This document shows positions 5,970-14,624 of a stretch of DNA of 64,000 nt, one piece after another. A program made the position numbers and the translations under genes. The notes under the pieces are model-generated. The model made no database searches. It was given only the letters and a program-made list of their open reading frames with translations, and had not been told where the DNA came from. Numbering within the stretch: position 1 is the stretch's first letter; the number at the start of each line of letters is the position of its first letter. The DNA is from Bordetella genomosp. 5 (GTDB lineage Bacteria > Pseudomonadota > Gammaproteobacteria > Burkholderiales > Burkholderiaceae_B), in contig NZ_NEVN01000001.1 in assembly GCF_002261475.1 (NCBI RefSeq), positions 62,001 to 126,000 on the forward strand, given 5' to 3'.

Positions 5970-8654
5970 ATGGATATTGGTCTGATCGTCTTTGGCCTTG
6001 CCGGCCTGCTCACGCTGGTCTGCTTCATGCCGCCCCTGGCCGGCCGCCTGAAGCTGCCCTACTCCGTGCTGCTGGCCATCGTGGGCTGCCTGATCGGCAT
6101 CGCCATCCACCTGCATGGCTGGGCGCCGCCGGTGCTCGGAGACCTGCTCGACACCATCGAGCGTTTCGAGATTTCTTCCGAAACCTTCCTGATGGTGTTC
6201 CTGCCCGTGCTGCTGTTCGAGACGGCGCTGTCCATGAACGTGCGCCGGCTGATGAACGACGTGGGCCCCATCCTCATGATGGCCATCGTCGCCGTCGTCG
6301 TGTGCACGGCGGTGGTCGGGTTCACGGTGAACGCGGTGTCGGATTACGGTCTGATCGTGTGTCTGCTGTTGGGCGCCATCGTGGCGACGACCGACCCGGC
6401 GGCGGTCATCGGCATCTTTCGCGACGTGGGGGCGCCCAAGCGCCTGACCACGCTGGTCGAGGGCGAGAGCCTGTTCAACGACGCCGCCTCGATCGCGCTG
6501 TATTCGGTGCTGCTGGCCGCGCTCGCGGGCAGTGGCGAGCTGTCGTTCTCGGCCGTGTTCAACGATTTTGTCGTGCACTTCATCGGGGGCGGCATTGCCG
6601 GCTGGCTGATGGGCCGGCTGGCGTGCTCGCTCTTCATGTGGCTGCGGGGCTTTCCGGCCGCGGAAATCACGCTGACCCTGACCCTGGCCTACCTCTCCTT
6701 CTTCATCTCCGAGCACTATCTCAACGTGTCGGGCGTGGTCGCGACGGTGGTGGCCGGGCTGGTGGTGGGATCCACCGGCCGCACGCGCATGTCGCCCACC
6801 ACGTTCGAATACCTGGCCAGTTCGTGGGGGCAGTTCGGCTTCTGGGCCAACTCGCTGATCTTCGTGTTCGCGGCCATGCTGATCCCCAAGCTCATGGCGG
6901 CGGCCGACTGGCAGGAGCTGCTGCTGGTGGTCGTCGTGTTCTTCGCCACGCTGTTCGCGCGTGCGCTGGTGGTGTTCGGCCTGCTGCCGATCCTGCGCGT
7001 CTTCAAGATCGGCGCGGAGGTGAGCAACCCCTACAAGACCGTGATGCTGTGGGGCGGCCTGCGCGGCGCCGTGTCGCTCGCGCTGGCGCTCGCCGTCACC
7101 GAGCAGGCGTCGGTGCCCGAAGAGGCGCGCCAGTTCATCGCGGTGGCCACCACGGGCTTCGTGCTCGCCACGCTCTTCATCAATGGCATCACGCTGCGGC
7201 CGCTGATCCGTGTGCTGGGCCTTAACGAACTCTCGCCGGTCGAGCGCACGATCCGCAACCAGGCGCTTGCCGTGGCGCTCGAAAGCCTGCAGGGCAAGAC
7301 CGACGAGATCGCCGCCGAAGACCGCGTCAGCACCGAGGCGCGCGATCGTATCCACGCCGTGTTCGACGCCAGCATGGCGAGCGTGCACGACAGTCAGGTG
7401 GGCCGCATGAGCGTCGAGCAGCGCACCGCGGTGGGCCTGGCGATCGTGGCGCGGCGCGAAGAAGAAGTGTTCTTCGACATTCTCAAGGCGCAGATCGTCG
7501 ATTGGCGCATGGCCGAAGCCTTGCTGGCGCGTGCCGAACGCCTCGAAGACGCGATCCGCCAGGGCGGCATCGAAGGGTTCGAGCGCGGCATTGTGGCCGA
7601 CGTGCGCTATTCGCGCGCGTTCCGGCTCGCCCTGCGCGTGCACTATATGTTCGGATTCCAGGGCTGGCTGGCGCGCGAGCTGTCGCAGCGGTTTGCCAAC
7701 CTGCAGACCAAGCGCTCGGTGGCGCAGCGGCTCATGCAATTCGCGCGCGAGCAGATCGGCCCGCTGCTGGGCGATGACGCGGCCGCGCGCATCGTGGCGG
7801 CGCACCAGCGCCGCCTGGATCTGATCGACAGCTCGCTGCAGGCGCTCAATCTCCAGTATCCGTCGTACGCCCTCTGGTTGCAGGAGAGCTATCTCGGCCG
7901 CGTGGCGCGCGAACTCGAGCGCAATCGCTACCGCGACATGCTCGACCAGTCGCTGATCAGCGGCGAGGTCTATGCCGATCTGCTCGAGCAGCTCAAGGGC
8001 CGCTGGGCGCACATCGACCGCCATCCGCCGCTGGACATCGAGCTGGGCGCGGCCGAGCTCATCAAGCGCGTGCCGCTTTTTGAAGGCCTGAGCGCGGAGT
8101 CGTTGCGCGCCATCTGCAAACTGCTCAAGCCTCGCCTGGCGCTGCCCGAGCAGCCGGTGCTCGGCTACGGGCGTCAGGGCGAGGAGATGTGTTTCGTCGC
8201 GTCGGGCGCGGTAACGGTGCACCTGCCCGACAACACCACCATCGAGCTGGGCAGTGGCGAATTCTTTGGGGAGCTGGCCCTGCTGGGCAAAGAAGCGCTG
8301 ACGCCCAACGTGACCTCGCTGGGCTACAGCAAACTCCTGATGCTGTCGTCGCGCGATTTTCATGCGCTCCTGGCACACGACGCCGACCTGCGCGAGCGCA
8401 TCGAGGTCGTGGCGCGTCAGCGTCTGCGGGCCATCGAGGTCTGGAAGCAGTTTTCGGAAACCGGCGAGGTCTATCCCCCGCGCAACGGCCCCGCTTCGCC
8501 GCTGCCGCCGGCGCCCGGCGCCGGAACGCCGGCCGCCGGAACACCGGCCGCGGGCACGCCCGGCGCATCGACGCCCGGCACCTCGACGTCCGGCACCTCC
8601 ACGCCAGGCACCTCGACCCCCGGCACCGTCCCGACCACCGACATGGGCATCTGA
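5970..8654 (+). CDS. Na+/H+ antiporter (CPA1/NhaP type) with cyclic-nucleotide-binding domain
   Basis: The 894-residue inner-membrane protein begins with about twelve hydrophobic segments of the sodium/hydrogen exchanger fold (to about residue 415). It contains the conserved ATTDPAAVIGIF and VEGESLFNDAASI motifs, whose acidic residues take part in ion exchange. A long soluble region follows. At about 700-820 is a cNMP-binding domain (IKRVPLFEGLSAESLRAICKL, and ELGSGEFFGELALLG as the phosphate-binding cassette). The tail is low-complexity G/S/T/P repeat. ATG at 5970 is chosen because the first membrane helix starts there. The binding domain implies control by cAMP or cGMP, and a cAMP phosphodiesterase gene lies divergently next door. 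Confidence 0.88.
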   Translation: MDIGLIVFGLAGLLTLVCFMPPLAGRLKLPYSVLLAIVGCLIGIAIHLHGWAPPVLGDLLDTIERFEISSETFLMVFLPVLLFETALSMNVRRLMNDVGPILMMAIVAVVVCTAVVGFTVNAVSDYGLIVCLLLGAIVATTDPAAVIGIFRDVGAPKRLTTLVEGESLFNDAASIALYSVLLAALAGSGELSFSAVFNDFVVHFIGGGIAGWLMGRLACSLFMWLRGFPAAEITLTLTLAYLSFFISEHYLNVSGVVATVVAGLVVGSTGRTRMSPTTFEYLASSWGQFGFWANSLIFVFAAMLIPKLMAAADWQELLLVVVVFFATLFARALVVFGLLPILRVFKIGAEVSNPYKTVMLWGGLRGAVSLALALAVTEQASVPEEARQFIAVATTGFVLATLFINGITLRPLIRVLGLNELSPVERTIRNQALAVALESLQGKTDEIAAEDRVSTEARDRIHAVFDASMASVHDSQVGRMSVEQRTAVGLAIVARREEEVFFDILKAQIVDWRMAEALLARAERLEDAIRQGGIEGFERGIVADVRYSRAFRLALRVHYMFGFQGWLARELSQRFANLQTKRSVAQRLMQFAREQIGPLLGDDAAARIVAAHQRRLDLIDSSLQALNLQYPSYALWLQESYLGRVARELERNRYRDMLDQSLISGEVYADLLEQLKGRWAHIDRHPPLDIELGAAELIKRVPLFEGLSAESLRAICKLLKPRLALPEQPVLGYGRQGEEMCFVASGAVTVHLPDNTTIELGSGEFFGELALLGKEALTPNVTSLGYSKLLMLSSRDFHALLAHDADLRERIEVVARQRLRAIEVWKQFSETGEVYPPRNGPASPLPPAPGAGTPAAGTPAAGTPGASTPGTSTSGTSTPGTSTPGTVPTTDMGI
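8522..8628. repeat. Degenerate repeat coding a GTPA/STPGT tail
   Basis: The end of the antiporter gene codes for short degenerate units of the type GTPAA, GTPGA, STPGT and STSGT, about ten in a row. The DNA units are 12-18 bp long and GC-rich. Such tails are prone to length change by slippage in multiples of three bases. Confidence 0.6.
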
Positions 8655-8668
8655 GCGCGGGCCACTGC

Positions 8669-9697
8669 TCAGGTGGTCTGGCGTCGCACGAGCGTGAAGC
8701 CGAGGTCGATGTGCGGAGCGTCGATCGGCTCGCCCGCCAGATGACGGGTGAGCAGCGTGGCGGCGGTATCGCCGATGTCGAAGCGCGGCGTGGCAATCGT
8801 CGACAGCGGCGGCGTGGTCCAGGCGCTGCCCGCCAGATCATGGAACCCCACCAGCCCGAGCTTGCCCGGCACCGCGACGCCCAGCCGTGCGCTCTGGAAT
8901 ACCGCGCCCTGCGCCAGGTCGTCGTTGCAGAAGAAGATCGCATCGCAGTCGGGATGATGCGTGAGCTGCTGCGCGAGCAGGTCGGCGCCCAGCGCGATCG
9001 ATGACTTCTGCGGCGTCATGATCTCGAGCGCGGGATCGTAAAGATCCGCGTCGCGCAGGGCCTGCCGCCCGCCCTCGCAGCGCCGCAGCGACCGCGGATC
9101 CAGCTGCGCGCCGATGATGCCGATGCGGCGATAGCCGCGCTCGATCAGGTGGCGGGTGGCGGCATGGCCCGACTCGTATTGCGAGAAGCCCACGCTCATG
9201 CCCGGTTCGCCGGCGGGTAGCGTCTCGATCGTGTGGACGGCCGGAATGCCGCGGCTTTGCAGCAGGTCCCAGACCCCGGGGTTGTGGTCGATGCCCGTCA
9301 GGATGATGCCGTCGGGCGCGTGGCGCAGATAGGTGCGTAGCAGCGCCTCTTCGGCGTCCTGCGAGTAGCCGGTCACGCCCACCAGCAGGTGGTAGCCATT
9401 GGCGTCGAGGTGCTCTTTGATGCCGGCCACGATATCGACGAACACGACGTTCGAGAGCGACGGAATCAAGGCGACGATGATGCGCGAGCGCGCCGAGGCC
9501 AGCGCGCTGGCCGCGTGGTGCACGACATAGCCCATCTCATTGCACAGCGCCTCGATGCGCTCGCGCAGGGCCGGCGCGACCTTGTCGGGGTCGCGCAGGG
9601 CACGGGAAACGGTGATGGCGGACACGCCCGCGCGGCGGGCCACGTCCTGCATCGTGACGCGGCCACTGTGGGCGCCTCGGGATTTGCGTAACGACAT
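8669..9697 (-). CDS. LacI-family transcriptional repressor (GntR/IdnR-like)
   Basis: The 342-residue protein has a LacI helix-turn-helix at about residues 15-35 (TMQDVARRAGVSAITVSRALRD cut across the motif), a hinge with ASALASARS, and a periplasmic-binding-protein-like effector domain (VALIPSLSNVVFVDIVAGI, then GIDHNPG, CDAIFFCNDDLAQGA, LGLVGFHDL). The residue pattern is close to gluconate-type repressors. It is divergent from a TRAP transporter and dehydratase unit, and a perfect 18-bp palindrome lies between. The likely inducer is a sugar acid; that is inference from neighbours. The ATG at 9697 is the first that leaves no odd N-terminal extension. Confidence 0.9.
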   Translation of the reverse strand: MSLRKSRGAHSGRVTMQDVARRAGVSAITVSRALRDPDKVAPALRERIEALCNEMGYVVHHAASALASARSRIIVALIPSLSNVVFVDIVAGIKEHLDANGYHLLVGVTGYSQDAEEALLRTYLRHAPDGIILTGIDHNPGVWDLLQSRGIPAVHTIETLPAGEPGMSVGFSQYESGHAATRHLIERGYRRIGIIGAQLDPRSLRRCEGGRQALRDADLYDPALEIMTPQKSSIALGADLLAQQLTHHPDCDAIFFCNDDLAQGAVFQSARLGVAVPGKLGLVGFHDLAGSAWTTPPLSTIATPRFDIGDTAATLLTRHLAGEPIDAPHIDLGFTLVRRQTT

Positions 9698-9773
9698 GGA
9701 AGTGGGGAAGACGGGCAAACCGCGAGTCTGCAACAAATTCGCGGCACGGGCACGTCTTAGGGCCTTTACTAGG

Positions 9774-9803
9774 TTTACAAGCCAAAAATGTTAGCGCTAA
9801 CAT
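9774..9803 (+). promoter_or_regulatory. Sigma-70 promoter of the TRAP operon
   Basis: TTTACA at 9774-9779 and TAACAT at 9798-9803, 18 bp apart, form a reasonable promoter. Its -10 box lies inside the LacI-type operator, so repressor binding would block it. Confidence 0.5.
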
Positions 9804-9804
9804 T
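9787..9804. promoter_or_regulatory. LacI-family operator, 18-bp perfect palindrome
   Basis: AATGTTAGC and GCTAACATT meet without a spacer, giving a perfect 18-bp palindrome with the central CG typical of LacI/GalR-family operators. It lies between the divergent repressor gene and the TRAP genes, 36 bp before the first TRAP start codon. Confidence 0.85.
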
Positions 9805-9840
9805 GGCACAAGCTTAAAAAAAGATCAATCGGAGACACTC

Positions 9841-10392
9841 ATGCGGCCTGATCAGCCTCCATCCCGCGCGGGCTCCCTGCGCGAGGGCCTCGCGCGTGCC
9901 GCGCACTGGAGTTTCACCCTGCAGACCTGGCTGATGGTGGCCTGTCTGATCGTCATGATGGTGCTGCTCTTCGGCAACGTGACGCTGCGCTACGTCTTCA
10001 ACTCCGGCATCAACGTCTCCGACGAGCTGTCTCGCCTGGCATTCGTGTGGCTGATCTTCCTGGGCGCGGTGCTGGCGCTGCGTGAGCGCGCCCATCTGGG
10101 CGTGAACATGCTGGTCAAGCGTTTCGGACCGATGGCCCGTCGCGTCACGCATCTGTTCTGTCAGGGGCTGGTGCTGTGGGCGCTGTGGCTCATGATCGAC
10201 GGCGGCTGGCAGCAGACCGTGATCGGCATGAGCACCGACCTGCCGGTCACCGGCCTGCCCATCGCGGTGTTCAACGCCGCCGTGCTCTACGCCGCCGTGT
10301 TCATGATGGTGCTCACCATCCTGGACGTCCTGAGCGTGCTGGCGGGCGGCCCCGTGCCCGTCGATGCCGAGCAGGACGATCCGCTGGCCTGA
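9841..10392 (+). CDS. dctQ: TRAP transporter small permease (DctQ)
   Basis: The 183-residue protein has four hydrophobic segments (about residues 35-58, 70-90, 108-128 and 145-165). They contain the DctQ signature around FNSGINVSDELSRLAFVWLIFLGA (cut to its core) and LRERAHLGVNMLVKR. DctQ is the small membrane subunit joining the DctM channel in TRAP uptake systems powered by sodium. It is first in an operon that continues with dctM and dctP, under the LacI-type operator. Confidence 0.9.
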   Translation: MRPDQPPSRAGSLREGLARAAHWSFTLQTWLMVACLIVMMVLLFGNVTLRYVFNSGINVSDELSRLAFVWLIFLGAVLALRERAHLGVNMLVKRFGPMARRVTHLFCQGLVLWALWLMIDGGWQQTVIGMSTDLPVTGLPIAVFNAAVLYAAVFMMVLTILDVLSVLAGGPVPVDAEQDDPLA

Positions 10393-10423
10393 GCCGGCTT
10401 CGCGCAACCCCGCCGCCTACACC

Positions 10424-11701
10424 ATGACACTCACAATCTTTTTGGTAGTCATGCTCGGACTCATCGTCCTGGGCATGCCGATCGCCTTCGCCCTGCTGCT
10501 ATCGGCGATGGCGCTGATGATTCAGCTGAATTTCTTCGACGCGCAGATCCTGGCGCAGAACATGCTCAGCGGCGCCAACAGCTTCACGCTGATGGCCGTT
10601 CCGCTCTTCATGCTGGCCGGCGAGATCATGAACGCGGGCGGCATTTCGCGCCGCATCGTGAATCTGGCCACGATGTTCGTGGGTCATATTCGCGGCGGGC
10701 TGGGGTATGTCGCGATCTTCGCCAGCGTGCTGCTCGCGTCGCTATCGGGCTCGGCCGTGGCGGATGCCGCGGCGCTGAGCGCGCTGTTGATCCCGATGCT
10801 GCGTCGCAAGGGCTACAGCGCCGCGCAGTCGTCGGGCCTCATCGCGGCAGGCGGCATCATCGCGCCCATCATTCCGCCGTCGATCGCCTTCATCATCTTC
10901 GGCGTGGCGACCAACGTCTCGATCACGAAGCTGTTTTTCGCGGGGATCGCGCCCGGGATCATGATGGGGCTGACCCTCATGACCGTGTGGGCCTGGACGG
11001 CGCGCAGCGGGCCGTCGGATGCCGAGCCGCGCCAACCCTGGAGCGCGCGTCTGAGCGCCCTGCGCGAATCGTTCTGGGCGCTGATGCTGCCCGTCATCAT
11101 CATCGGTGGCCTGCGGGGCGGCATCTTCACCCCGACGGAAGCCGCGGTGGTGGCAGCGGTGTATGCCATGGTGATCAGTCTGTTCGTGTATCGCGAGATC
11201 AAGGTGCGCGATCTGTACCCGCTCTTCGTGAGCGCGGCGCGCACGACGGCGGTCGTGATGTTCCTGGTGGCCGCGGCCATGGTTTCGTCGTACATGATCA
11301 CGCTGGCCGACGTGCCGCAGGATCTGATCGCGCTGCTCGATCCGGTGATGGATTCGCCCAAGCTGCTGATGTTCGCGCTGCTCATCCTGCTCACGCTGGT
11401 GGGTACCGTGATGGACCTGACGCCCACGATCCTGATCCTGGGCCCCGTGCTGATGCCGGTGGTCATCAAGGCCGGTATCGATCCCGTGTACTTCGGCGTG
11501 ATCTTCGTGATGGTGGGCAGCGTGGGCCTGCTCACGCCGCCCGTGGGCACGGTGCTCAACGTGGTGTGCGGCGTCGCGCGCATCAATATGGAAACGATAT
11601 GCCGCGGGGTGTGGCGCTACGTGGTGGCGTACACCCTGTTGCTGGTGTTGCTGGTGCTCTTCCCGGAACTCATCACGGTTCCAGCGCGCTGGCTGCACTG
11701 A
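10424..11701 (+). CDS. dctM: TRAP transporter large permease (DctM)
   Basis: The 425-residue protein is strongly hydrophobic over its whole length, with about twelve membrane segments. It carries DctM landmarks such as PIAFALLLSA, VPLFMLAGEIMNAGGI, SGSAVADAAALSALLIPML, AGGIIAPIIPPSIAFIIFG and LLTPPVGTVLNVVCGVA. It forms the substrate channel of the TRAP importer. The ATG at 10424 starts the first membrane segment (MTLTIFLVVML) and lies 31 bp after the dctQ stop codon. Confidence 0.93.
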   Translation: MTLTIFLVVMLGLIVLGMPIAFALLLSAMALMIQLNFFDAQILAQNMLSGANSFTLMAVPLFMLAGEIMNAGGISRRIVNLATMFVGHIRGGLGYVAIFASVLLASLSGSAVADAAALSALLIPMLRRKGYSAAQSSGLIAAGGIIAPIIPPSIAFIIFGVATNVSITKLFFAGIAPGIMMGLTLMTVWAWTARSGPSDAEPRQPWSARLSALRESFWALMLPVIIIGGLRGGIFTPTEAAVVAAVYAMVISLFVYREIKVRDLYPLFVSAARTTAVVMFLVAAAMVSSYMITLADVPQDLIALLDPVMDSPKLLMFALLILLTLVGTVMDLTPTILILGPVLMPVVIKAGIDPVYFGVIFVMVGSVGLLTPPVGTVLNVVCGVARINMETICRGVWRYVVAYTLLLVLLVLFPELITVPARWLH

Positions 11702-11747
11702 GGCTGCACATAACGACACCACGCATCATCATCCCGAGGAGACAGAC

Positions 11748-12764
11748 ATGTTCAAGCACTTCAAGGCCGGCGTGATCGCCGTGGCCGCACTCACCGCCTG
11801 CACCGTGGTCGGATCGGCCTGGGCGCAGGACATCAAGCCGCGCCTGATCCGGTTCGGCTATGGCCTGAACGACGACAGCGTACAGGGCCGCGCGGCCCGC
11901 CATCTGGCCCAGGAGCTCGAGAAGCTGTCGGGCGGCAAGATGAAAATGAAGACCTTCGGCTCGGCCAGTCTGGGCCCCGACGAGCAGATGCAGAGCGCGC
12001 TCGTGGGCGGCGCGCAGGAAATGATGGTGGGCTCGACCGCGCCGCTGGCCGGCATGGTCAAGGACTTCGGCATCTTCGATCTGCCGTTCCTGTTCGAAAG
12101 CGAGAAAGAGGCCGATGCCGTGCTCGACGGCCCGCTCGGCACGCGCCTGCTCGGCAAGCTCGAGGAGAAAGGCCTGGTGGGTCTGGTCTACTGGGAAAAC
12201 GGCTTCCGCAACATGACCAACTCCAAGCGTCCGATCGTGCGCGCCGAGGACATGCAGGGCATCAAGCTGCGCGTGATGCAGAACCAGATCGCGCTGGGCG
12301 TGTTCAATCAGCTGGGTGCCAACGCGGTGCCGATGCCGTTCTCGGAGCTTTTCACCGCGCTCGAAACACGCACGGTCGATGGCCAGGAAAACCCGGTCAC
12401 GACGATCCAGAGCAGCAAGTTCTACGAGGTGCAGCCGTACCTCACGCTCACGCGCCACGTCTACACGCCCTGGGTCGTGCTGGCCTCCAAGAAATGGTGG
12501 GACACGCTCAATCCCGCGGAGCAAAAGCTGATCCGTCAGGCGGCCGCCAACTCGCGTGACTTCGAACGCAAGGACAGCCGCGCCGATTCCACCAAGGCCA
12601 TGGGTGTGCTCGAGAAGTCGGGCATGAAGATCAACACCCCCAGCCCCGAAGAAGTGGCGCGCATGCGCGAGAAGGTTCAGCCGGTGGTCGACAAATACAC
12701 CCAGGAACTCGGCCCCGAGCTCGTGCGCGAGCTCAACGAAGAAATCAAGAAGGCCCGCGGCTGA
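11748..12764 (+). CDS. dctP: TRAP transporter solute-binding protein (DctP)
   Basis: The 338-residue protein starts with a signal peptide (FKAGVIAVAALTACTVVGSAWA) and continues as a DctP-fold periplasmic binding protein: IRFGYGLNDDSVQGRAARHL, LQ-type segments, and GIKLRVMQNQIALGVFNQLGA. The arginine in the KLRVMQN motif normally grips the substrate carboxylate. A ribosome site GAGGAGAC lies just before the ATG. The ligand is probably an aldonic or other sugar acid, judged from the dehydratase gene that follows and the LacI-type control. Confidence 0.92.
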   Translation: MFKHFKAGVIAVAALTACTVVGSAWAQDIKPRLIRFGYGLNDDSVQGRAARHLAQELEKLSGGKMKMKTFGSASLGPDEQMQSALVGGAQEMMVGSTAPLAGMVKDFGIFDLPFLFESEKEADAVLDGPLGTRLLGKLEEKGLVGLVYWENGFRNMTNSKRPIVRAEDMQGIKLRVMQNQIALGVFNQLGANAVPMPFSELFTALETRTVDGQENPVTTIQSSKFYEVQPYLTLTRHVYTPWVVLASKKWWDTLNPAEQKLIRQAAANSRDFERKDSRADSTKAMGVLEKSGMKINTPSPEEVARMREKVQPVVDKYTQELGPELVRELNEEIKKARG

Positions 12765-12830
12765 TCGCCGCACCGGGCGGGCGCGCCGCTTGCTGCGCCC
12801 GCCTGTTCAACTGCCGTACCGGAACGCATC

Positions 12831-14618
12831 ATGTCAGACACGCCTACCCCCAAGCGCCTGCGCAGCCAGAAATGGTTCGACGATCCTTCGCACGCCGACA
12901 TGACGGCGATCTATGTGGAGCGATTGCTCAATTACGGTCTTACCCGGGCCGAGCTGCAATCCGGCCGGCCCATCATCGGCATCGCCCAGACGGGCAGCGA
13001 TTTGGCGCCGTGTAATCGGCACCACCTGGAGCTGGCGCGCCGGGTGCGCGAAGGCATTCGGGATGCCGGCGGCATTCCGATGGAATTCCCCGTGCATCCG
13101 CTGGCCGAGCAGGGTCGCCGCCCTACGGCGGCACTGGATCGCAACCTGGCCTATCTCGGCCTGGTCGAGATCCTGCATGGCTATCCGCTCGATGGCGTGG
13201 TGCTGACGACCGGCTGCGACAAGACCACGCCCGCCTGCCTGATGGCGGCCGCGACGGTCGACCTGCCCGCCATCGTGCTGTCCGGCGGACCCATGCTCGA
13301 CGGCTGGCACGAGGGCCAGCGGGTAGGCTCGGGCACCGTGATCTGGCATGCGCGCAACCTGATGGCGGCGGGCAAGCTCGACTACGACGGCTTCATGGAG
13401 CTGGCAACGGCCTCGTCGCCGTCGGTGGGCCACTGCAACACCATGGGGACCGCGCTCTCGATGAACTCGCTGGCGGAGGCGCTGGGCATGTCGTTGCCCA
13501 CCTGCGCCAGCATTCCCGCGCCCTATCGCGAGCGCGCGCAGATGGCGTATGCCACCGGCAAGCGCGCGTGCGAACTGGTGCGCCAGGACATCCGCCCCTC
13601 GCACATCATGACGCGCGAGGCATTCGAGAACGCCATCGTGGTGGCCTCGGCGCTGGGCGCGTCGAGCAACTGCCCGCCCCATCTGATCGCCATCGCGCGC
13701 CACATGGGCATCGACCTCGGTCTGGACGATTGGCAGCGGCTGGGCGAAGACGTGCCGCTGCTGGTGAATTGCATTCCGGCGGGCGAGTACCTGGGCGAAG
13801 GCTTTCACCGCGCGGGCGGCGTGCCCGCGGTGTTGCACGAGCTGCATCGCGTGGGGCGCCTGCACGGCGCGGCCCGCACGGTCGGCGACAAGACCATCGG
13901 CGAGATCGCGGAGGCGTCGCCCACGCACGATGCCAAGGTCATCAAGCCGGTCAGCGCGCCGCTGAAAGACCGCGCCGGCTTCATCGTGCTCTCGGGCAAC
14001 TTCTTTGACAGCGCGGTGATGAAGATGTCGGTGGTGGGCGAAGATTTCCGCCGGGCGTATCTGTCCACGCCGGGCGACGAGAATGCCTTCGAGGCGCGCG
14101 CGATCGTGTTCGACGGCCCGGAGGACTATCACGCACGCATCGAGGACCCCGCCCTCGATATCGACGAAAACTGCATCCTGGTGATCCGCGGCGCCGGCAC
14201 CGTCGGCTATCCCGGCAGCGCCGAAGTCGTGAACATGGCGCCGCCGGGGCACCTGATCAAGCGCGGCATCGATTCGCTGCCCTGCATGGGCGATGGCCGC
14301 CAGAGCGGCACGTCGGCCAGTCCGTCCATCCTGAATATGTCGCCGGAGGCCGCGGTGGGCGGCGGGCTGGCCCTGCTGCGCACGGGCGACCGGATCCGGG
14401 TCGACCTCAACCAGCGCAGCGTGACCGTGCAGCTCGACGCCGAGGAGCTCGCGCGCCGCCGCGAACACATGCATATCGACATTCCGCCCGCTCAGACGCC
14501 CTGGCAGGAGCTCTACCGGCAGAACGTCGGGCAGCTTTCGACGGGCGGCTGCCTGGAGCCCGCCACGCTGTATCTCAAGGTGATCGAGACGCGCGGCGAC
14601 CCGCGCCACTCGCACTGA
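12831..14618 (+). CDS. IlvD/Edd-family dehydratase, probably sugar-acid dehydratase
   Basis: The 595-residue cytoplasmic enzyme has three cysteines placed as Fe-S ligands in this family: C61 (SDLAPCN), C129 (TTGCDKTTPAC) and C202 (VGHCNTMG). It also has the PxxxGxTxGxxAP-type end region around GRQSGTSASPSILNMSPEAA. The family removes water from 2,3-dihydroxy acids, including branched-chain precursors, phosphogluconate and pentonates or hexonates. The long N-terminus (SQKWFDDPSHADMTAIYVERL) and the TRAP/LacI setting favour pentonate or hexonate dehydration to a 2-keto-3-deoxy acid over valine synthesis. The exact substrate is open. Confidence 0.85.
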   Translation: MSDTPTPKRLRSQKWFDDPSHADMTAIYVERLLNYGLTRAELQSGRPIIGIAQTGSDLAPCNRHHLELARRVREGIRDAGGIPMEFPVHPLAEQGRRPTAALDRNLAYLGLVEILHGYPLDGVVLTTGCDKTTPACLMAAATVDLPAIVLSGGPMLDGWHEGQRVGSGTVIWHARNLMAAGKLDYDGFMELATASSPSVGHCNTMGTALSMNSLAEALGMSLPTCASIPAPYRERAQMAYATGKRACELVRQDIRPSHIMTREAFENAIVVASALGASSNCPPHLIAIARHMGIDLGLDDWQRLGEDVPLLVNCIPAGEYLGEGFHRAGGVPAVLHELHRVGRLHGAARTVGDKTIGEIAEASPTHDAKVIKPVSAPLKDRAGFIVLSGNFFDSAVMKMSVVGEDFRRAYLSTPGDENAFEARAIVFDGPEDYHARIEDPALDIDENCILVIRGAGTVGYPGSAEVVNMAPPGHLIKRGIDSLPCMGDGRQSGTSASPSILNMSPEAAVGGGLALLRTGDRIRVDLNQRSVTVQLDAEELARRREHMHIDIPPAQTPWQELYRQNVGQLSTGGCLEPATLYLKVIETRGDPRHSH

Positions 14619-14624
14619 CGGGCG

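Noticed and set aside
5898-8378. 826-codon open frame antisense to the Na+/H+ antiporter
   Set aside because: Same reason: composition (His/Gln/Arg-rich) is that of a shadow, and the plus-strand protein has clear domains.
12834-14615. 593-codon open frame antisense to the dehydratase gene
   Set aside because: It mirrors the dehydratase exactly, and its product is rich in Arg, Ala and His with no recognisable domain. High GC leaves antisense frames open by chance.
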